Counted from the stretch's first letter, positions 25,675-35,616 are shown. The stretch: 64,000 nucleotides of DNA from Clostridia bacterium (GCA_029239755.1 JARBUI010000002.1:186001-250000); one strand, 5' to 3'. Notes: a model not told the origin generated them from the sequence alone. Numbers and translations are program-made.

Positions 25675-26865
25675 TTATTGAAGTGCACCAACAAAACGCT
25701 CGATACGGTCTAACCCCTTAGCAATACTTTCTTTACTAATAGCATAAGAAAGTCTTATACAATCCGGCGTCCCAAAATCCGCACAAGGAACTAACGCTAC
25801 ACTTTCTTCCTCTAATATAATATCAGCAAAATCAGAAGCTGATTCTATGAGTTTATCTTTATACTTCTTTCCATAAAGCTTTGCTATATCTATAAAGCAG
25901 TAAAATGCTCCCTGTGGCTTTATTGTATCTAATCCTTCAATTTTGGTTAAACGCTCATACATATAATCTCTTCTATCTGCAAATTCTTTTACCATGTTGC
26001 TAACAAAATCATTTTCGACTACAAGAGCTGCCTCTGCCGCTTTTTGCGCAATAGAGTTAGGATTAGACGTTGCATGAGACTGTATATTACCAGCCGCTTT
26101 TGCAACTTCTATTGGGGCTGCCAAGTAGCCTATTCTCCATCCAGTCATCGAATGACTTTTGGATAACCCATTAATGGTAATAGTCTGCTTATAAATTTCT
26201 TCTGATAAAGAGGCAATACAGGTATGCTTGGAATCTCCATACACTAAATACTCATATATTTCATCCGAAATAATCCACATGTTATTCTGTACTGCTATAT
26301 CTGCCAGTGCTTTAAGCTCATCTCTTGTATACACTACTCCAGTAGGGTTAGAAGGAGAGTTAATAACAATCGCTTTTGTTCTATCACTTATTGCACTTCT
26401 CAGCTCTTCTGGCTGTAATTTAAAATCATTATCTCTTTTAGTATTGATACATACAGGTGTACCGCCTGAAATTTTAACCATTTCAGGATAGCTGAGCCAA
26501 TAAGGTGCTGGAATAATAACTTCATCTTCAGGATTGAGTATAGCCATAAACGCATTAACAAGAGAATGCTTTGCTCCATTATTGATAACAATTTGTTCTG
26601 GTGTATAATGAACATTATTATCTTTTTGTAACTTAGCTGCAACTGCCTTTCTAAGAGATAGGGTTCCAGAAGCTGGTGTGTACTTTGTAAATCCCTGCAT
26701 AATAGCCTTAACCGCTGCTTCTTTAATATAATCTGGTGTATCGCAATCAGGCTCTCCTGCTCCAAAACCAATCACATCTACTCCTTGTGACTTGAGTTCA
26801 TTTGCTTTAGCCGTTATGACAAGCGTTGAAGATGGAGCTATTTGAGCTGCTAGTCTAGAAATCAT
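25675..26865 (-). CDS. aspB: Aspartate aminotransferase family enzyme
   Basis: This is a class I PLP-dependent aminotransferase, most likely aspartate aminotransferase. The 396-residue protein has SGTLSLRKAV near the N-terminus and NGAKHSLVNA for cofactor-phosphate contacts. It also has NSPSNPTG, the PLP lysine in INGLSKSHSMTGWRIGY, and the C-terminal substrate Arg in CIRLSYA. Close relatives can act on other amino acids, so the exact substrate is not proven. It has its own promoter and terminator. Confidence 0.9.
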   Translation of the reverse strand: MISRLAAQIAPSSTLVITAKANELKSQGVDVIGFGAGEPDCDTPDYIKEAAVKAIMQGFTKYTPASGTLSLRKAVAAKLQKDNNVHYTPEQIVINNGAKHSLVNAFMAILNPEDEVIIPAPYWLSYPEMVKISGGTPVCINTKRDNDFKLQPEELRSAISDRTKAIVINSPSNPTGVVYTRDELKALADIAVQNNMWIISDEIYEYLVYGDSKHTCIASLSEEIYKQTITINGLSKSHSMTGWRIGYLAAPIEVAKAAGNIQSHATSNPNSIAQKAAEAALVVENDFVSNMVKEFADRRDYMYERLTKIEGLDTIKPQGAFYCFIDIAKLYGKKYKDKLIESASDFADIILEEESVALVPCADFGTPDCIRLSYAISKESIAKGLDRIERFVGALQ

Positions 26866-26918
26866 TTTGTATCACTCTCCTATAGTTATTCTAACATCGG
26901 TATTCTAGTTATAAAATC

Positions 26919-26947
26919 ATTATAATAATACACAGATATTTTTGCAA
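26919..26947 (-). promoter_or_regulatory. Promoter of aspB
   Basis: TTGCAA (26942-26947) and TATAAT (26919-26924) are spaced by 17 bases, about 55 bases upstream of the start codon. Confidence 0.7.
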
Positions 26948-27039
26948 GCATTTTAATATAAAAATTCATTTTAAGCGTAATTCATACTAATTTATTGACC
27001 GAATATTTCCCATGTTTTATAGTTTATTTATCCTATAAA

Positions 27040-27076
27040 AATAAAAATAGCGATACATAATGTATCGCTATTTTTA
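27040..27076 (-). terminator. Terminator of rny
   Basis: AAAAATAGCGATACA pairs with TGTATCGCTATTTTT, ending in ATTTTT on the minus strand. The rny stop codon lies at the base of the stem. Confidence 0.9.
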
Positions 27077-28636
27077 TTTCGCATATTCTGTTGCCCTTGT
27101 CTCTCTTATAATGCTGACTTTTATTTGTCCTGGATATTCTAAATCATTTTCAATTTGTTTTGTTACATCTCTAGCAAGAAGTACTAAACCATTATCATCA
27201 ATTTCTTCAGGAACAACCATAATTCTGACTTCTCGACCTGCTTGAATTGCAAAAGATTTCTCAACCCCTTTAAATGAAGTTGCAATCTCTTCTAATTTTT
27301 GAAGTCTCTTTATATAGGTTTCTAATGTTTCTCTTCTTGCTCCAGGTCTTGCTGCTGAAATCGTATCAGCCGCCTGAATAATAACAGCTATTGCAGTCTC
27401 TGGCTCTACATCTCCATGATGTGCTTCAACCGCATTAATAACTAATGGATTTTCTCCATATTTACGGCATAGATTTGCTCCAATGCTGACATGTGATCCT
27501 TCTATCTCATAGTCAACAGATTTACCGATATCATGAAGAAGTCCTGCGCGTTTAGCAATACGAATATCTAAACCTAATTCTCCTGCAATAAGTCCTGCCA
27601 GATTAGAAACTTCTATCGAATGTCTCAGTACATTCTGACCATAACTTGTCCTGAATTTCATTTTTCCAAGCAATCTGATAAGTTCTGGATGAAGCCCATG
27701 TACACTTGTCTCAAAAGTAGCAGCTTCTCCTTCTTCTCTGATAAGCACTTCTACTTCCTTTTTAGCCTTCTCTACCATTTCTTCAATACGTGCTGGATGA
27801 ATACGTCCATCTACAATTAACTTTTCTAAAGCTACACGTGCAACTTCTCTTCTTATAGGATCAAATCCAGATAAGATAACTGCTTCTGGGGTATCATCTA
27901 TAATAAGATCAATCCCTGTTAATGTTTCAAGGGTACGAATATTGCGGCCTTCTCTACCTATGATTCTTCCCTTCATTTCATCATTTGGTAAAGGTACTAC
28001 AGATACAGTGGTATCAACTACATGATCTACTGCACACTTTTGAATTGCATTAGTTAATATTTCTTTTGCCTTTTTATCTGCATCTACTTTTGTTTTAGCC
28101 TCTATGTCTTTGATCAGTATTGCAGATTCATGTTTCACTTCATCTTCAATTGTTCTTAAAAGATATTGCTTAGCTTCCTCTAAAGTAAGACCTGAGATTC
28201 GTTCTAGTTCGTCTAAATGCTTTTTATGAAGTACATCTATCTCTACTTTAGCTTTATCGACGTTATCAATTTTATGTTGAAGTTGTTCGTCTTTTTGCTC
28301 AAGAACAGCAGTCTTCTTATCCAAAGTTTCTTCTTTATGCACTAATCTTTTTTCTAATTGTTGAAGTTCATTTCTTCTCTCTCTAACTTCTTTGTCAAGT
28401 TCATTTTTAATACGAATATTTTCTTCTTTAGCTTCTAGAAGCATTTCTCTTTTTTTAGCTTCCCCAGTCTTTATAGCATCGTCTATAATTCTTCGTGATT
28501 TTTCTTCTGCAGATCCAATCTGTGCTTCAGCTATACGTTTTCTATAAAATACGCCGCTAGAAAAGGCTATTATTCCAACTAATATAACTACAATTAATGC
28601 CACTACTACAACTATTATGCTATTTATACCTACCAC
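27074..28636 (-). CDS. rny: Ribonuclease Y
   Basis: RNase Y is the membrane-bound endoribonuclease that starts mRNA decay in Firmicutes. The 520-residue protein has an N-terminal membrane helix (about 5-27) and a long coiled coil (about 30-200). A KH domain follows ([20 protein letters not shown]), then an HD domain with the catalytic pair in [12 protein letters not shown]. Its order and length match the family exactly. Operon context is recA upstream, with no recX between them. Confidence 0.97.
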   Translation of the reverse strand: MVGINSIIVVVVALIVVILVGIIAFSSGVFYRKRIAEAQIGSAEEKSRRIIDDAIKTGEAKKREMLLEAKEENIRIKNELDKEVRERRNELQQLEKRLVHKEETLDKKTAVLEQKDEQLQHKIDNVDKAKVEIDVLHKKHLDELERISGLTLEEAKQYLLRTIEDEVKHESAILIKDIEAKTKVDADKKAKEILTNAIQKCAVDHVVDTTVSVVPLPNDEMKGRIIGREGRNIRTLETLTGIDLIIDDTPEAVILSGFDPIRREVARVALEKLIVDGRIHPARIEEMVEKAKKEVEVLIREEGEAATFETSVHGLHPELIRLLGKMKFRTSYGQNVLRHSIEVSNLAGLIAGELGLDIRIAKRAGLLHDIGKSVDYEIEGSHVSIGANLCRKYGENPLVINAVEAHHGDVEPETAIAVIIQAADTISAARPGARRETLETYIKRLQKLEEIATSFKGVEKSFAIQAGREVRIMVVPEEIDDNGLVLLARDVTKQIENDLEYPGQIKVSIIRETRATEYAK

Positions 28637-28672
28637 CTCCCTATTTTTTAGCTATGTGCAAATAACAACATA

Positions 28673-28701
28673 ATTGTATAACTTTTTAAAAATACTGTCA
28701 A
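28673..28701 (-). promoter_or_regulatory. Promoter of rny
   Basis: A consensus TTGACA (28696-28701) and TACAAT (28673-28678) are 17 bases apart. They lie about 37 bases upstream of the rny start, downstream of the recA terminator. Confidence 0.8.
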
Positions 28702-28815
28702 GCATAGTAGGAGAATACCTTATGGTATCTCATTCTAAAACCCACTTTTTAATGCTCATAACGAGTTAACTACGGCTCATTTAATCTATTTCCTGCTGTA
28801 GTATGAATGAATGAA

Positions 28816-28847
28816 CAAAAAAGGCAGAGATAGTCTCTACCTTTTTA
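28816..28847 (-). terminator. Terminator of recA
   Basis: AAAAAGGTAGAGA pairs with TCTCTGCCTTTTTT (one T-G pair) around a CTA loop on the minus strand. It overlaps the recA stop codon. Confidence 0.88.
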
Positions 28848-29903
28848 TTCCTCAATATCCTCAAATAAATCAAGAGATTCATCAAATTGCTCGATGCTTT
28901 CTGTACCAGCGAGAGTTTTTACTCCGTAGTGTTCTCTTACTTTATTCTCTATTTCATCAAGCAGTTCCAGGTGCTCTTTAAGATAAGCTTTTGAGTTTTC
29001 TCTTCCCTGGCCAAGTCTGATATCGCCATAAGAATACCATGCACCACTTTTATTAACGATATCAATATTAGCGGCTAGATCAAGAACATCTCCTTCTTTC
29101 GATATCCCTTCTCCATACATGATGTCAAATTCAGCTTGCTGAAAAGGAGGAGCTACTTTATTTTTAACTACTTTTACCCTTGTACGGCTGCCAATAAATT
29201 CATTGCTTTGCTTCAATGTCTCTATCTTTCTTACATCTAGTCTGACAGAAGCGTAGAATTTAAGTGCTCTACCACCTGTTGTCGTTTCATTACTTCCAAA
29301 AGTAATACCTACTTTTTCTCTTAGCTGATTGATAAAGATAACAGTACATTTAGATTTATTTACAACTCCTGTGAGTTTTCTAAGAGCTTGGGACATAAGT
29401 CTTGCTTGAAGACCCATATGCGAGTCTCCCATATCCCCTTCTATTTCCGCACGAGGAACTAGTGCTGCCACAGAGTCAATAACTACTAAGTCAATAGCAC
29501 CTGATCTTACCATCGTCTCAGCAATCTCTAATGCCTGCTCTCCGTTATCCGGCTGAGAAATATAAAGTTCATCAATATTTACACCGAGTTTTTTAGCATA
29601 TGCAGGATCCAAGGCATGCTCTGCATCAATAAATGCTGCTATACCTCCTTTTTTTTGAACTTCTGCAATCATGTGCAGTGTTACGGTTGTCTTACCAGAT
29701 GATTCTGGCCCAAAAACTTCGATAATTCTCCCTCTTGGCATCCCGCCTACACCTAATGCAATATCCAAACTCAAAGATCCCGTAGGAAATGTAGATACAT
29801 TTGTTTCAGTAGCTTCACCAAGTTTCATGATAGAGCCTTTTCCAAATTGCTTTTGTATTTGTGAAATAGCTGCGTCCAACGCTTTTTTCGAATCATTATT
29901 CAT
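28845..29903 (-). CDS. recA: Recombinase RecA
   Basis: RecA drives homologous recombination and, as a filament on single-stranded DNA, triggers LexA self-cleavage. The protein (352 residues from the chosen start) has Walker [10 protein letters not shown], the MAW-like [17 protein letters not shown], Walker [13 protein letters not shown], the L2 loop region [18 protein letters not shown] and the acidic C-terminus DLFEDIEE. I use the ATG at 29903 because AGAGGTG is spaced for it; an in-frame GTG nine bases earlier overlaps that site. A LexA box and a good promoter lie just upstream. Confidence 0.98.
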   Translation of the reverse strand: MNNDSKKALDAAISQIQKQFGKGSIMKLGEATETNVSTFPTGSLSLDIALGVGGMPRGRIIEVFGPESSGKTTVTLHMIAEVQKKGGIAAFIDAEHALDPAYAKKLGVNIDELYISQPDNGEQALEIAETMVRSGAIDLVVIDSVAALVPRAEIEGDMGDSHMGLQARLMSQALRKLTGVVNKSKCTVIFINQLREKVGITFGSNETTTGGRALKFYASVRLDVRKIETLKQSNEFIGSRTRVKVVKNKVAPPFQQAEFDIMYGEGISKEGDVLDLAANIDIVNKSGAWYSYGDIRLGQGRENSKAYLKEHLELLDEIENKVREHYGVKTLAGTESIEQFDESLDLFEDIEE

Positions 29904-29924
29904 TATTTTCACCTCTTCAGTAAT

Positions 29925-29938
29925 CGAACATTTGTTCT
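29925..29938. promoter_or_regulatory. LexA (SOS) operator of recA
   Basis: CGAACATTTGTTCT matches the Gram-positive SOS box CGAAC-N4-GTTCG at nine of ten fixed positions. It lies between the -10 element and the start codon, where LexA binding would block transcription. Confidence 0.85.
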
Positions 29939-29944
29939 AAATGT

Positions 29945-29973
29945 ATTATAACTAATTTTATTTACAATATCAA
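29945..29973 (-). promoter_or_regulatory. Promoter of recA
   Basis: TTGATA (29968-29973) and TATAAT (29945-29950) are 17 bases apart. The -35 overlaps the end of the cinA reading frame (cinA stop at 29970-29972), so recA has its own SOS-controlled start in addition to any cinA read-through. Confidence 0.8.
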
Positions 29974-31211
29974 GTACAAATTTGTTTTAATTGTTTATAT
30001 AGTTTAACTAATAAGCTTTTTACTGTTTTTTCTCTGATAGCTTGCCTGTCTCCAGTCAAACGAAGTTCATAGACATAGGTCTCGTCTCTTAGTGCAATCC
30101 CTATATAAACCAGACCAACTGGCTTTTCTATACTCCCTCCATTTGGCCCTGCTATTCCTGTTGTAGATAAACCAATATCCACCCCTGCTTTTATCCTAAT
30201 ACCTTCTGCCATCTCTTTTGCTGTTTGCCTGCTTACTGCCCCATACATCTTAAGCGTATCAGAAGAGACCCCGACGTATTTTATTTTGGCTTCATTGCTG
30301 TATGTGATAATGCCCTCGTTAAAGTAAGATGAAATACCGCTGCTATTAACAAATGTGGATGCAAGCATACCCCCTGTACAAGACTCTACAGTAGCAAGAG
30401 TGTAGTTACATTGTTTAATGAGCTCTAAGATCACATTCTCAAGCTTATCCTCATTATACCCTATCACATATTCTCCTAAACAGTTACATACATTATTTTT
30501 AATAGTCTCAGCTCTCTCAATAACTTCCCCCCTATTTTTCCCACAAGCAGTAATTCTTACAATAACTTCATTGTCTCCAATGTATGGGGCTACCGTCACA
30601 TCTTCAAAGTTTCCAAGAAGATGCTTTATCTTTTCTGCCATTTCGCTTTCCCCTATACCAAATAGTTTAATGTCTATGGTATGATAACAATAGTCAAGTT
30701 TTTGTTTAAAATACGGCAGTACATACTGGTCCAGCATAGGTTTCATTTCTTTTGGCGGCCCTGGAAGCAGCACAATATATTGGTCTTCCTTTTCAAGAAT
30801 ACATCCTGGAGCTGTACCATTTTTATTTTCTAATATATAGGCATCTGCAGGGAATGCAGCTTGTTTTTTATTACTATCCGGCATATATCTATTTAGTTTT
30901 TCAAAATATGCCTTCATATTTTGTACAATGTCTTCTCTAATAAAAAGTTCTTTATTAAGATAATAAGATACAGCTTCTTTCGTTAAATCATCCTCGGTAG
31001 GGCCAAGTCCTCCTGTAATAAAGATGACATCTGCTCGTTCTAAACCTTTACTTAAAACATCTTGTATTTCACTTAAGGTATCACAAGCAGCACTATGATA
31101 CTTAGGAGTTATCCCTATTGTCTGAATCTGTTTTGCTATATAGGCTGCGTTTGTATTAATTGTATTGCCTGTCACAATTTCATTCCCAACTGCAATAATT
31201 TCTGCTTTCAT
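29970..31211 (-). CDS. cinA: CinA family protein (nicotinamide mononucleotide deamidase type)
   Basis: CinA proteins combine an N-terminal MoaB/MogA-like COG1058 domain (MKAEIIAVGNEIVTGNTINT; ITGGLGPTEDDLTK) with a C-terminal pyridine-nucleotide amidohydrolase domain (TLATVESCTGGMLASTFVN; GVDIGLSTTGIAGPNGG). At 413 residues both domains are complete. The likely activity is NMN deamidation in NAD recycling, known for the family. It directly precedes recA, the classical cinA-recA pair. Confidence 0.93.
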   Translation of the reverse strand: MKAEIIAVGNEIVTGNTINTNAAYIAKQIQTIGITPKYHSAACDTLSEIQDVLSKGLERADVIFITGGLGPTEDDLTKEAVSYYLNKELFIREDIVQNMKAYFEKLNRYMPDSNKKQAAFPADAYILENKNGTAPGCILEKEDQYIVLLPGPPKEMKPMLDQYVLPYFKQKLDYCYHTIDIKLFGIGESEMAEKIKHLLGNFEDVTVAPYIGDNEVIVRITACGKNRGEVIERAETIKNNVCNCLGEYVIGYNEDKLENVILELIKQCNYTLATVESCTGGMLASTFVNSSGISSYFNEGIITYSNEAKIKYVGVSSDTLKMYGAVSRQTAKEMAEGIRIKAGVDIGLSTTGIAGPNGGSIEKPVGLVYIGIALRDETYVYELRLTGDRQAIREKTVKSLLVKLYKQLKQICT

Positions 31212-31249
31212 TTAAGTGATTTCCTCCATCCAATATAATCCATAAACGT

Positions 31250-31278
31250 ATTATAACACTGCACTTATAAAATGATAA
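31250..31278 (-). promoter_or_regulatory. Promoter of cinA
   Basis: TTATCA (31273-31278) and TATAAT (31250-31255) are spaced by 17 bases with an extended -10 TG (TGTTATAAT). They lie about 40 bases upstream of cinA. Confidence 0.65.
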
Positions 31279-31300
31279 CACTTTTACATAGATACGTATG

Positions 31301-31333
31301 AAAAAAGAAGGCCGATTATATCGAGCCTTCTTC
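31301..31333 (-). terminator. Terminator of the YHS/TRASH gene
   Basis: AAGAAGG pairs with CCTTCTT and the inner CGAT with ATCG; a T-run follows on the minus strand. It overlaps the stop codon of the gene ending at 31316. Confidence 0.8.
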
Positions 31334-31666
31334 TTCAGCATATTGTTTGAGAAATTTTTCCCGGCACTCCCATGAACAGAAATAGTATTCTTTTCCGTCT
31401 TTAAAAACCCTATAAGCATCCTTTTTTTCTAGTTCTTTGTCACATATTATGTCTTTGACAAGCTCTTTAGCAGGTGCTTCATTTAATACGCCGGCATTTA
31501 ACTTCTTTTCTATAACCTTGATTTCTCCATTTACAATACTAATTCCCTGTATATTAGGATTATCTTGATGCATCTTCATAATTTTTCTTATTTTAAATAC
31601 GTAGCGTACTAAGTTAAATAGACTTACCAGCACAATAACCAGAAACATGTTGAGTATAAAATCCAT
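31316..31666 (-). CDS. Small membrane-anchored YHS/TRASH-like protein
   Basis: The 116-residue protein has an N-terminal membrane helix (about 5-24). A short middle region follows, and the C-terminal domain (about 70-108) reads IICDKELEKKDAYRV then GKEYYFCSWECREKF. The C-x-n-YYFCS-x-x-C-x-x-x-F pattern is that of YHS/TRASH metal-binding domains, though the usual first CxxC is reduced to one Cys. Function is not known; metal sensing or trafficking is a guess. It stands alone with its own promoter and terminator. Confidence 0.65.
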   Translation of the reverse strand: MDFILNMFLVIVLVSLFNLVRYVFKIRKIMKMHQDNPNIQGISIVNGEIKVIEKKLNAGVLNEAPAKELVKDIICDKELEKKDAYRVFKDGKEYYFCSWECREKFLKQYAEEEGSI

Positions 31667-31766
31667 TGTATCACCTCATTTATAATAATATACCAAACAT
31701 ATATTATTAATATGAATATTTTTATATAAAGCTAAATAAATAAGTATATTGCATTTGTAATATATA

Positions 31767-31795
31767 ATATTAGTACAAAATAATATAATTGTCAA
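31767..31795 (-). promoter_or_regulatory. Promoter of the YHS/TRASH gene
   Basis: TTGACA (31790-31795) and TAATAT (31767-31772) are 17 bases apart. The rest of the spacer 31796-31892 contains only a small TGCTA-TT-TAGCA palindrome. Confidence 0.75.
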
Positions 31796-31892
31796 AGGTT
31801 TTACTTAATATGTTATTTTTATTATGCTATTTAGCATGATGATATTAAATCTCATGTATTCAAACAAATAAATCCAAATGCTTAAATGCAAC

Positions 31893-32540
31893 TTATTCTT
31901 GAGATAAGTTTTCTTCAGACTCCTGCTGCTCAATATATCTTGTAAATATAGGCTGTATAAAAAAAGACATTACACCTACTATAGCCCCTGGCATAATTAT
32001 AATTAAAAAGGGTGCTCTTAAAAATAGTATAACCCCTATGCATAATAAAACAGTATGAATAATAGTTGTCAAAAAATGTCTATGCACAAGTACAAATGAT
32101 GTTGTAAAAATAGTATAAGTTTTCATATTAAATCTTGAAAAAACTGCACATACATAAAGAGAAATATGGATTGTTTCAAATATAAATACGATTGCAAGTG
32201 GTATAATGACTTTCATCAAACCAGTTACATTACCGTTTAATAGACTATCTACTCCCATAAACCCATAGAGTGTGCTGCTTATGCAGGCAATAATTAAAAT
32301 AATAGATATAGGAATAGACTGTTTAAAGTTATCTTTAAAGCTCTTAAAATAATCTCTTGTTATATAAACAGATTCCTTTCTTACCTTTTTGCCTAATACA
32401 TAAAACAATGATGTTGTTGATGCACCAATGGTAATAAGAGGCAAACTGCATATCCACCAGTAGATAGAGATCAGCATAATATCTGCGAGTTCTGATAACC
32501 AAGCCCATATAGGTGCATCTAAATCAAAAAAATTTGACAT
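31893..32540 (-). CDS. DUF624 (YesL-like) membrane protein
   Basis: The 215-residue integral membrane protein begins with the DUF624 pattern (FFDLDAPIWAWLSELADIML, then WWICSLPLITIGASTTSLFY) and has about five membrane helices. YesL-type proteins often lie beside carbohydrate ABC transporters, but none is present here and the role is unknown. It is divergent from argG, and the 285-base spacer holds argG control elements. Confidence 0.8.
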   Translation of the reverse strand: MSNFFDLDAPIWAWLSELADIMLISIYWWICSLPLITIGASTTSLFYVLGKKVRKESVYITRDYFKSFKDNFKQSIPISIILIIACISSTLYGFMGVDSLLNGNVTGLMKVIIPLAIVFIFETIHISLYVCAVFSRFNMKTYTIFTTSFVLVHRHFLTTIIHTVLLCIGVILFLRAPFLIIIMPGAIVGVMSFFIQPIFTRYIEQQESEENLSQE

Positions 32541-32696
32541 TTGTTTTGTTCCTCCTCATCTATTTCAAACACCATAAGTATACTACACTCCTTACTCTTT
32601 TGCTACATCCTTTAATAGTTTACAAAAATAAAATACAATTCCTCTCTATGGAGTGTGTTTTAATTTTATATAAAGAGGTATACAATTTTTAAAAAT

Positions 32697-32721
32697 AACT
32701 ATATACTATATCTGTATAGTT
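32697..32721. promoter_or_regulatory. Inverted repeat upstream of argG
   Basis: AACTATA (32697-32703) and TATAGTT (32715-32721) are inverted around 11 bases. The site lies about 50 bases upstream of the argG -35 element and could be a second operator. Confidence 0.35.
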
Positions 32722-32746
32722 AGCAGCAAATATTTTAATATAAGTA

Positions 32747-32786
32747 TTGAATTATGCTATTATTTATGTATAATTATACGTAAATA
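32747..32786 (+). promoter_or_regulatory. argG promoter with overlapping palindromic operator
   Basis: TTGAAT (32747-32752) and TATAAT (32769-32774) are 16 bases apart. The -10 lies in a 26-bp near-perfect palindrome (32761-32786, 12 of 13 symmetric pairs). Position, A/T richness and the arginine gene downstream suggest an ArgR/AhrC operator, although the match to the ARG-box consensus is only loose. Confidence 0.6.
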
Positions 32787-32825
32787 CTTATATATATTTA
32801 ATATTATTTTAGGAGGATTTATATT

Positions 32826-34037
32826 ATGAAAGAAAAAGTTGTTTTAGCTTACTCTGGTGGTTTAGATACTTCTGTTATTATCCCTTGGCTAAAAGAAAAT
32901 TATGATTACGAAGTTGTTGCAGTATGCATAAATGTTGGACAGGATGCGGAGCTTGTTGGTTTGGAAGAAAGAGCTCTTTCTATGGGTGTCAGCAAAGTAT
33001 ATGTAGAAAATGTAAAAGATGAATTTATGCGTGACTATGTCTTCCCAATGATTCAGTCAGGTGCAATTTACGAATCTAAGTATTATCTTGGAACTTCAAT
33101 TGCTCGTGCTATCATTGCCAAAACCCTCGTTAATGTGGCTCTCAAAGAAAATGCGACAGCTATTTGTCACGGCTGTACAGGTAAAGGGAATGATCAGATC
33201 CGCTTTGAACTTGGTATCGCTGCGCTTGCACCTCATCTTAAAGTTATTGCCCCATGGCGTATATGGGATATTTCATCCCGTGAAGAAGAGATAGCTTATC
33301 TCGAAGAACGCGGCCTCCCAGTTCCTATGAAAAAAGAAGACAGCTATAGCCGTGACCGTAACATGTGGCATATCTCTCACGAAGGCTTAGAGCTTGAAGA
33401 TCCATGGAATGCTCCAAATTATGACACTTTGTTGAAATTAGGGGTGTCTCCTGAGAAAGCACCTGATGCGTCTACTATTATCAGTTTAACTTTTGATAAA
33501 GGTATCCCAACTCATTTAGATGGCGTAGCTATGGATCCATCCAGTTTACTTGAAAAATTAAATGAGCTTGGCGGTGCTAATGGTATTGGCATTGAAGATA
33601 TTGTAGAAAACAGGGTTGTTGGTATGAAATCCCGTGGTGTTTATGAAACTCCAGGCGGCACTATCCTCTATAAAGCTCACGAAGAACTTGAGCATCTAAC
33701 CTTAGACAGGGAAACTTATCGTTTTAAACAAGAAGTAGGTATTCAATTTGCAGACCTTATTTATAACGGGAAATGGTTTACACCTCTTCGCGAAGCACTT
33801 CAAGCTTTTGTTGATAGCACTCAAAAAGTAGTGACAGGAGAAGTAAAGCTTAAATTATACAAAGGTAACATCATCCCTCAAGGATCAAAATCACCTTTCT
33901 CTCTTTACAGTGAAGATTTAGCTAGCTTTACAACTGGAGATCTTTATGATCATAAAGATGCAGGTGGTTTCATCACATTGTACGGTCTGCCATTACGTGT
34001 AAGAGCCCTTATGGAGCAAAGCAGAAACCAAAAATAA
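32826..34037 (+). CDS. argG: Argininosuccinate synthase
   Basis: ArgG joins citrulline and aspartate with ATP in arginine synthesis. The 403-residue protein has the N-type PP-loop [31 protein letters not shown], and [16 protein letters not shown], all family signatures. AGGAGG lies nine bases upstream. It is followed by argH, separated by a 15-bp hairpin, so argH expression may be tuned separately. Confidence 0.97.
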   Translation: MKEKVVLAYSGGLDTSVIIPWLKENYDYEVVAVCINVGQDAELVGLEERALSMGVSKVYVENVKDEFMRDYVFPMIQSGAIYESKYYLGTSIARAIIAKTLVNVALKENATAICHGCTGKGNDQIRFELGIAALAPHLKVIAPWRIWDISSREEEIAYLEERGLPVPMKKEDSYSRDRNMWHISHEGLELEDPWNAPNYDTLLKLGVSPEKAPDASTIISLTFDKGIPTHLDGVAMDPSSLLEKLNELGGANGIGIEDIVENRVVGMKSRGVYETPGGTILYKAHEELEHLTLDRETYRFKQEVGIQFADLIYNGKWFTPLREALQAFVDSTQKVVTGEVKLKLYKGNIIPQGSKSPFSLYSEDLASFTTGDLYDHKDAGGFITLYGLPLRVRALMEQSRNQK

Positions 34038-34069
34038 TACCAGTATATTTTTACCAAATACATTTTTTG

Positions 34070-34104
34070 AAATAAAAGATATCTCTTAAAGATATCTTTT
34101 ATTT
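34070..34104 (+). terminator. Hairpin between argG and argH
   Basis: AAATAAAAGATATCT (34070-34084) pairs exactly with AGATATCTTTTATTT (34090-34104) around a five-base loop. T residues lie only within the stem, so it may act as a partial terminator or processing hairpin rather than a full stop. Confidence 0.6.
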
Positions 34105-34139
34105 CATTAAAGATAAATAAATTTCTAAGGAGGACCTCT

Positions 34140-35519
34140 ATGAAATTATGGGGCGGAAGATTTGCTAAAGAAACTGATACTTTAACAGATCATTTTAATT
34201 CTTCGATATCTTTTGATGCAAGACTTTATAAACAGGATATATTAGGCAGCATAGCCCATGTATCAATGCTGGCTAAACAAAACATTATACCTGCTGATGA
34301 TAGTAAACTCATCGAAAAAGGACTGCTCGACTTATTAACTGATATTGAAAAAGGAATGATAACATTTAACGAAAAGATGGAAGATATTCATATGAATATT
34401 GAAGCCTTATTGATTCAAAGAATAGGTGATGTGGCTAAAAAGATGCATACTGGCCGAAGCCGTAATGACCAAGTAGCTCTCGATGTAAGAATGTATGTAC
34501 GAGATGAAGTTGATGATTTAAAAGCTTTGCTGCTAAATCTTATGACTGCTTTAGTAGCTATTTCTAAGGAGCATACTTCTACTATAATGCCTGGTTATAC
34601 CCATCTGCAGCGCGCACAGCCTATTACATTTTCACATCATCTTCTGGCCTATTTTGAAATGTTCAAAAGAGATTACAGCCGTTTAAACTTTACCTATGAT
34701 ATGACTAATTCATTACCTTTAGGCAGCGGCGCCCTTGCAACAACTACCTATCCTCTTGACAGAGATTTTGTAGCAGAGGCTCTTCATTTTAATAGTGTTT
34801 GCGAAAATAGCCTCGATGGTGTTTCTGACAGAGATTTTTGTCTTGACTTGCTGCATACAATCTCTGTCTTAATGATGCATCTTAGCCGATTTAGTGAAGA
34901 AATCATCTTATGGAGCTCCCATGAATTTCGCTTTGTTGAGCTAGATGATGCTTATAGTACAGGAAGCTCTATTATGCCGCAAAAGAAAAATCCTGATATA
35001 GCTGAGCTTGTTCGTGGCAAAACCGGTAGGGTATATGGTAATTTAATGAGTCTCTTAACAACCATGAAAGGTCTTCCTTTAGCCTATAACAAAGATATGC
35101 AGGAGGATAAAGAACGCATCTTCGACAGTATTGATACCATTAAAATGTGCTTGCCTATCTTCACTGAAATGATTAAAACAATGAAAATTCGCAAGGAAAA
35201 TATGTATAAAGCTGCTGCCGGTGGTTTTACGAATGCTACTGATGCTGCAGATTATCTTGTTAAAAAAGGATTAGCTTTTAGAGATGCGCACGAGGTTATT
35301 GGGAAACTAGTTCTGCATTGTGTAACAGAAAACACTTCTCTCGAAGAATTATCGCTTGATGTATATCAAGCCATTCATCCTATATTTGATCAAGATATTT
35401 ATGAAGCCATTTCCCTCGCTACGTGTGTCAACGAACGTAAAGTCAAAGGCGGTCCTAGCACTCAGGCTATTTTAGCTCATCTTGAAAAAGCAAAAGCTTT
35501 TCTAGCACATTCTAAGTAA
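34140..35519 (+). CDS. argH: Argininosuccinate lyase
   Basis: ArgH splits argininosuccinate into arginine and fumarate, completing the pathway begun by ArgG. The 459-residue protein begins MKLWGGRFAKETDTLTDHFN and has HTGRSRNDQVALDVRMYVRD, the PGYTHLQRAQPITFSHHLL block and the fumarase-family signature GSSIMPQKKNPD. AAGGAGG precedes the ATG. Its terminator follows at 35592. Confidence 0.97.
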   Translation: MKLWGGRFAKETDTLTDHFNSSISFDARLYKQDILGSIAHVSMLAKQNIIPADDSKLIEKGLLDLLTDIEKGMITFNEKMEDIHMNIEALLIQRIGDVAKKMHTGRSRNDQVALDVRMYVRDEVDDLKALLLNLMTALVAISKEHTSTIMPGYTHLQRAQPITFSHHLLAYFEMFKRDYSRLNFTYDMTNSLPLGSGALATTTYPLDRDFVAEALHFNSVCENSLDGVSDRDFCLDLLHTISVLMMHLSRFSEEIILWSSHEFRFVELDDAYSTGSSIMPQKKNPDIAELVRGKTGRVYGNLMSLLTTMKGLPLAYNKDMQEDKERIFDSIDTIKMCLPIFTEMIKTMKIRKENMYKAAAGGFTNATDAADYLVKKGLAFRDAHEVIGKLVLHCVTENTSLEELSLDVYQAIHPIFDQDIYEAISLATCVNERKVKGGPSTQAILAHLEKAKAFLAHSK

Positions 35520-35591
35520 ATAAAATCTTTGAGTCTATTATAGAAAATAGTTTAAGTTCTTATCAAAAGACTATACTTTACTAGTTAATAT

Positions 35592-35616
35592 AAAAGCTGC
35601 CATAAAGGCAGCTTTT
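35592..35616. terminator. Terminator after argH
   Basis: AAAAGCTGCC (35592-35601) pairs with GGCAGCTTTT (35607-35616) around ATAAA. It is symmetric and also faces the convergent gene ending at 35685. Confidence 0.88.

Noticed and set aside
34070-34104. Full terminator separating argG from argH
   Set aside because: The stem lacks an external T-run, so complete termination is doubtful; listed as a partial element.
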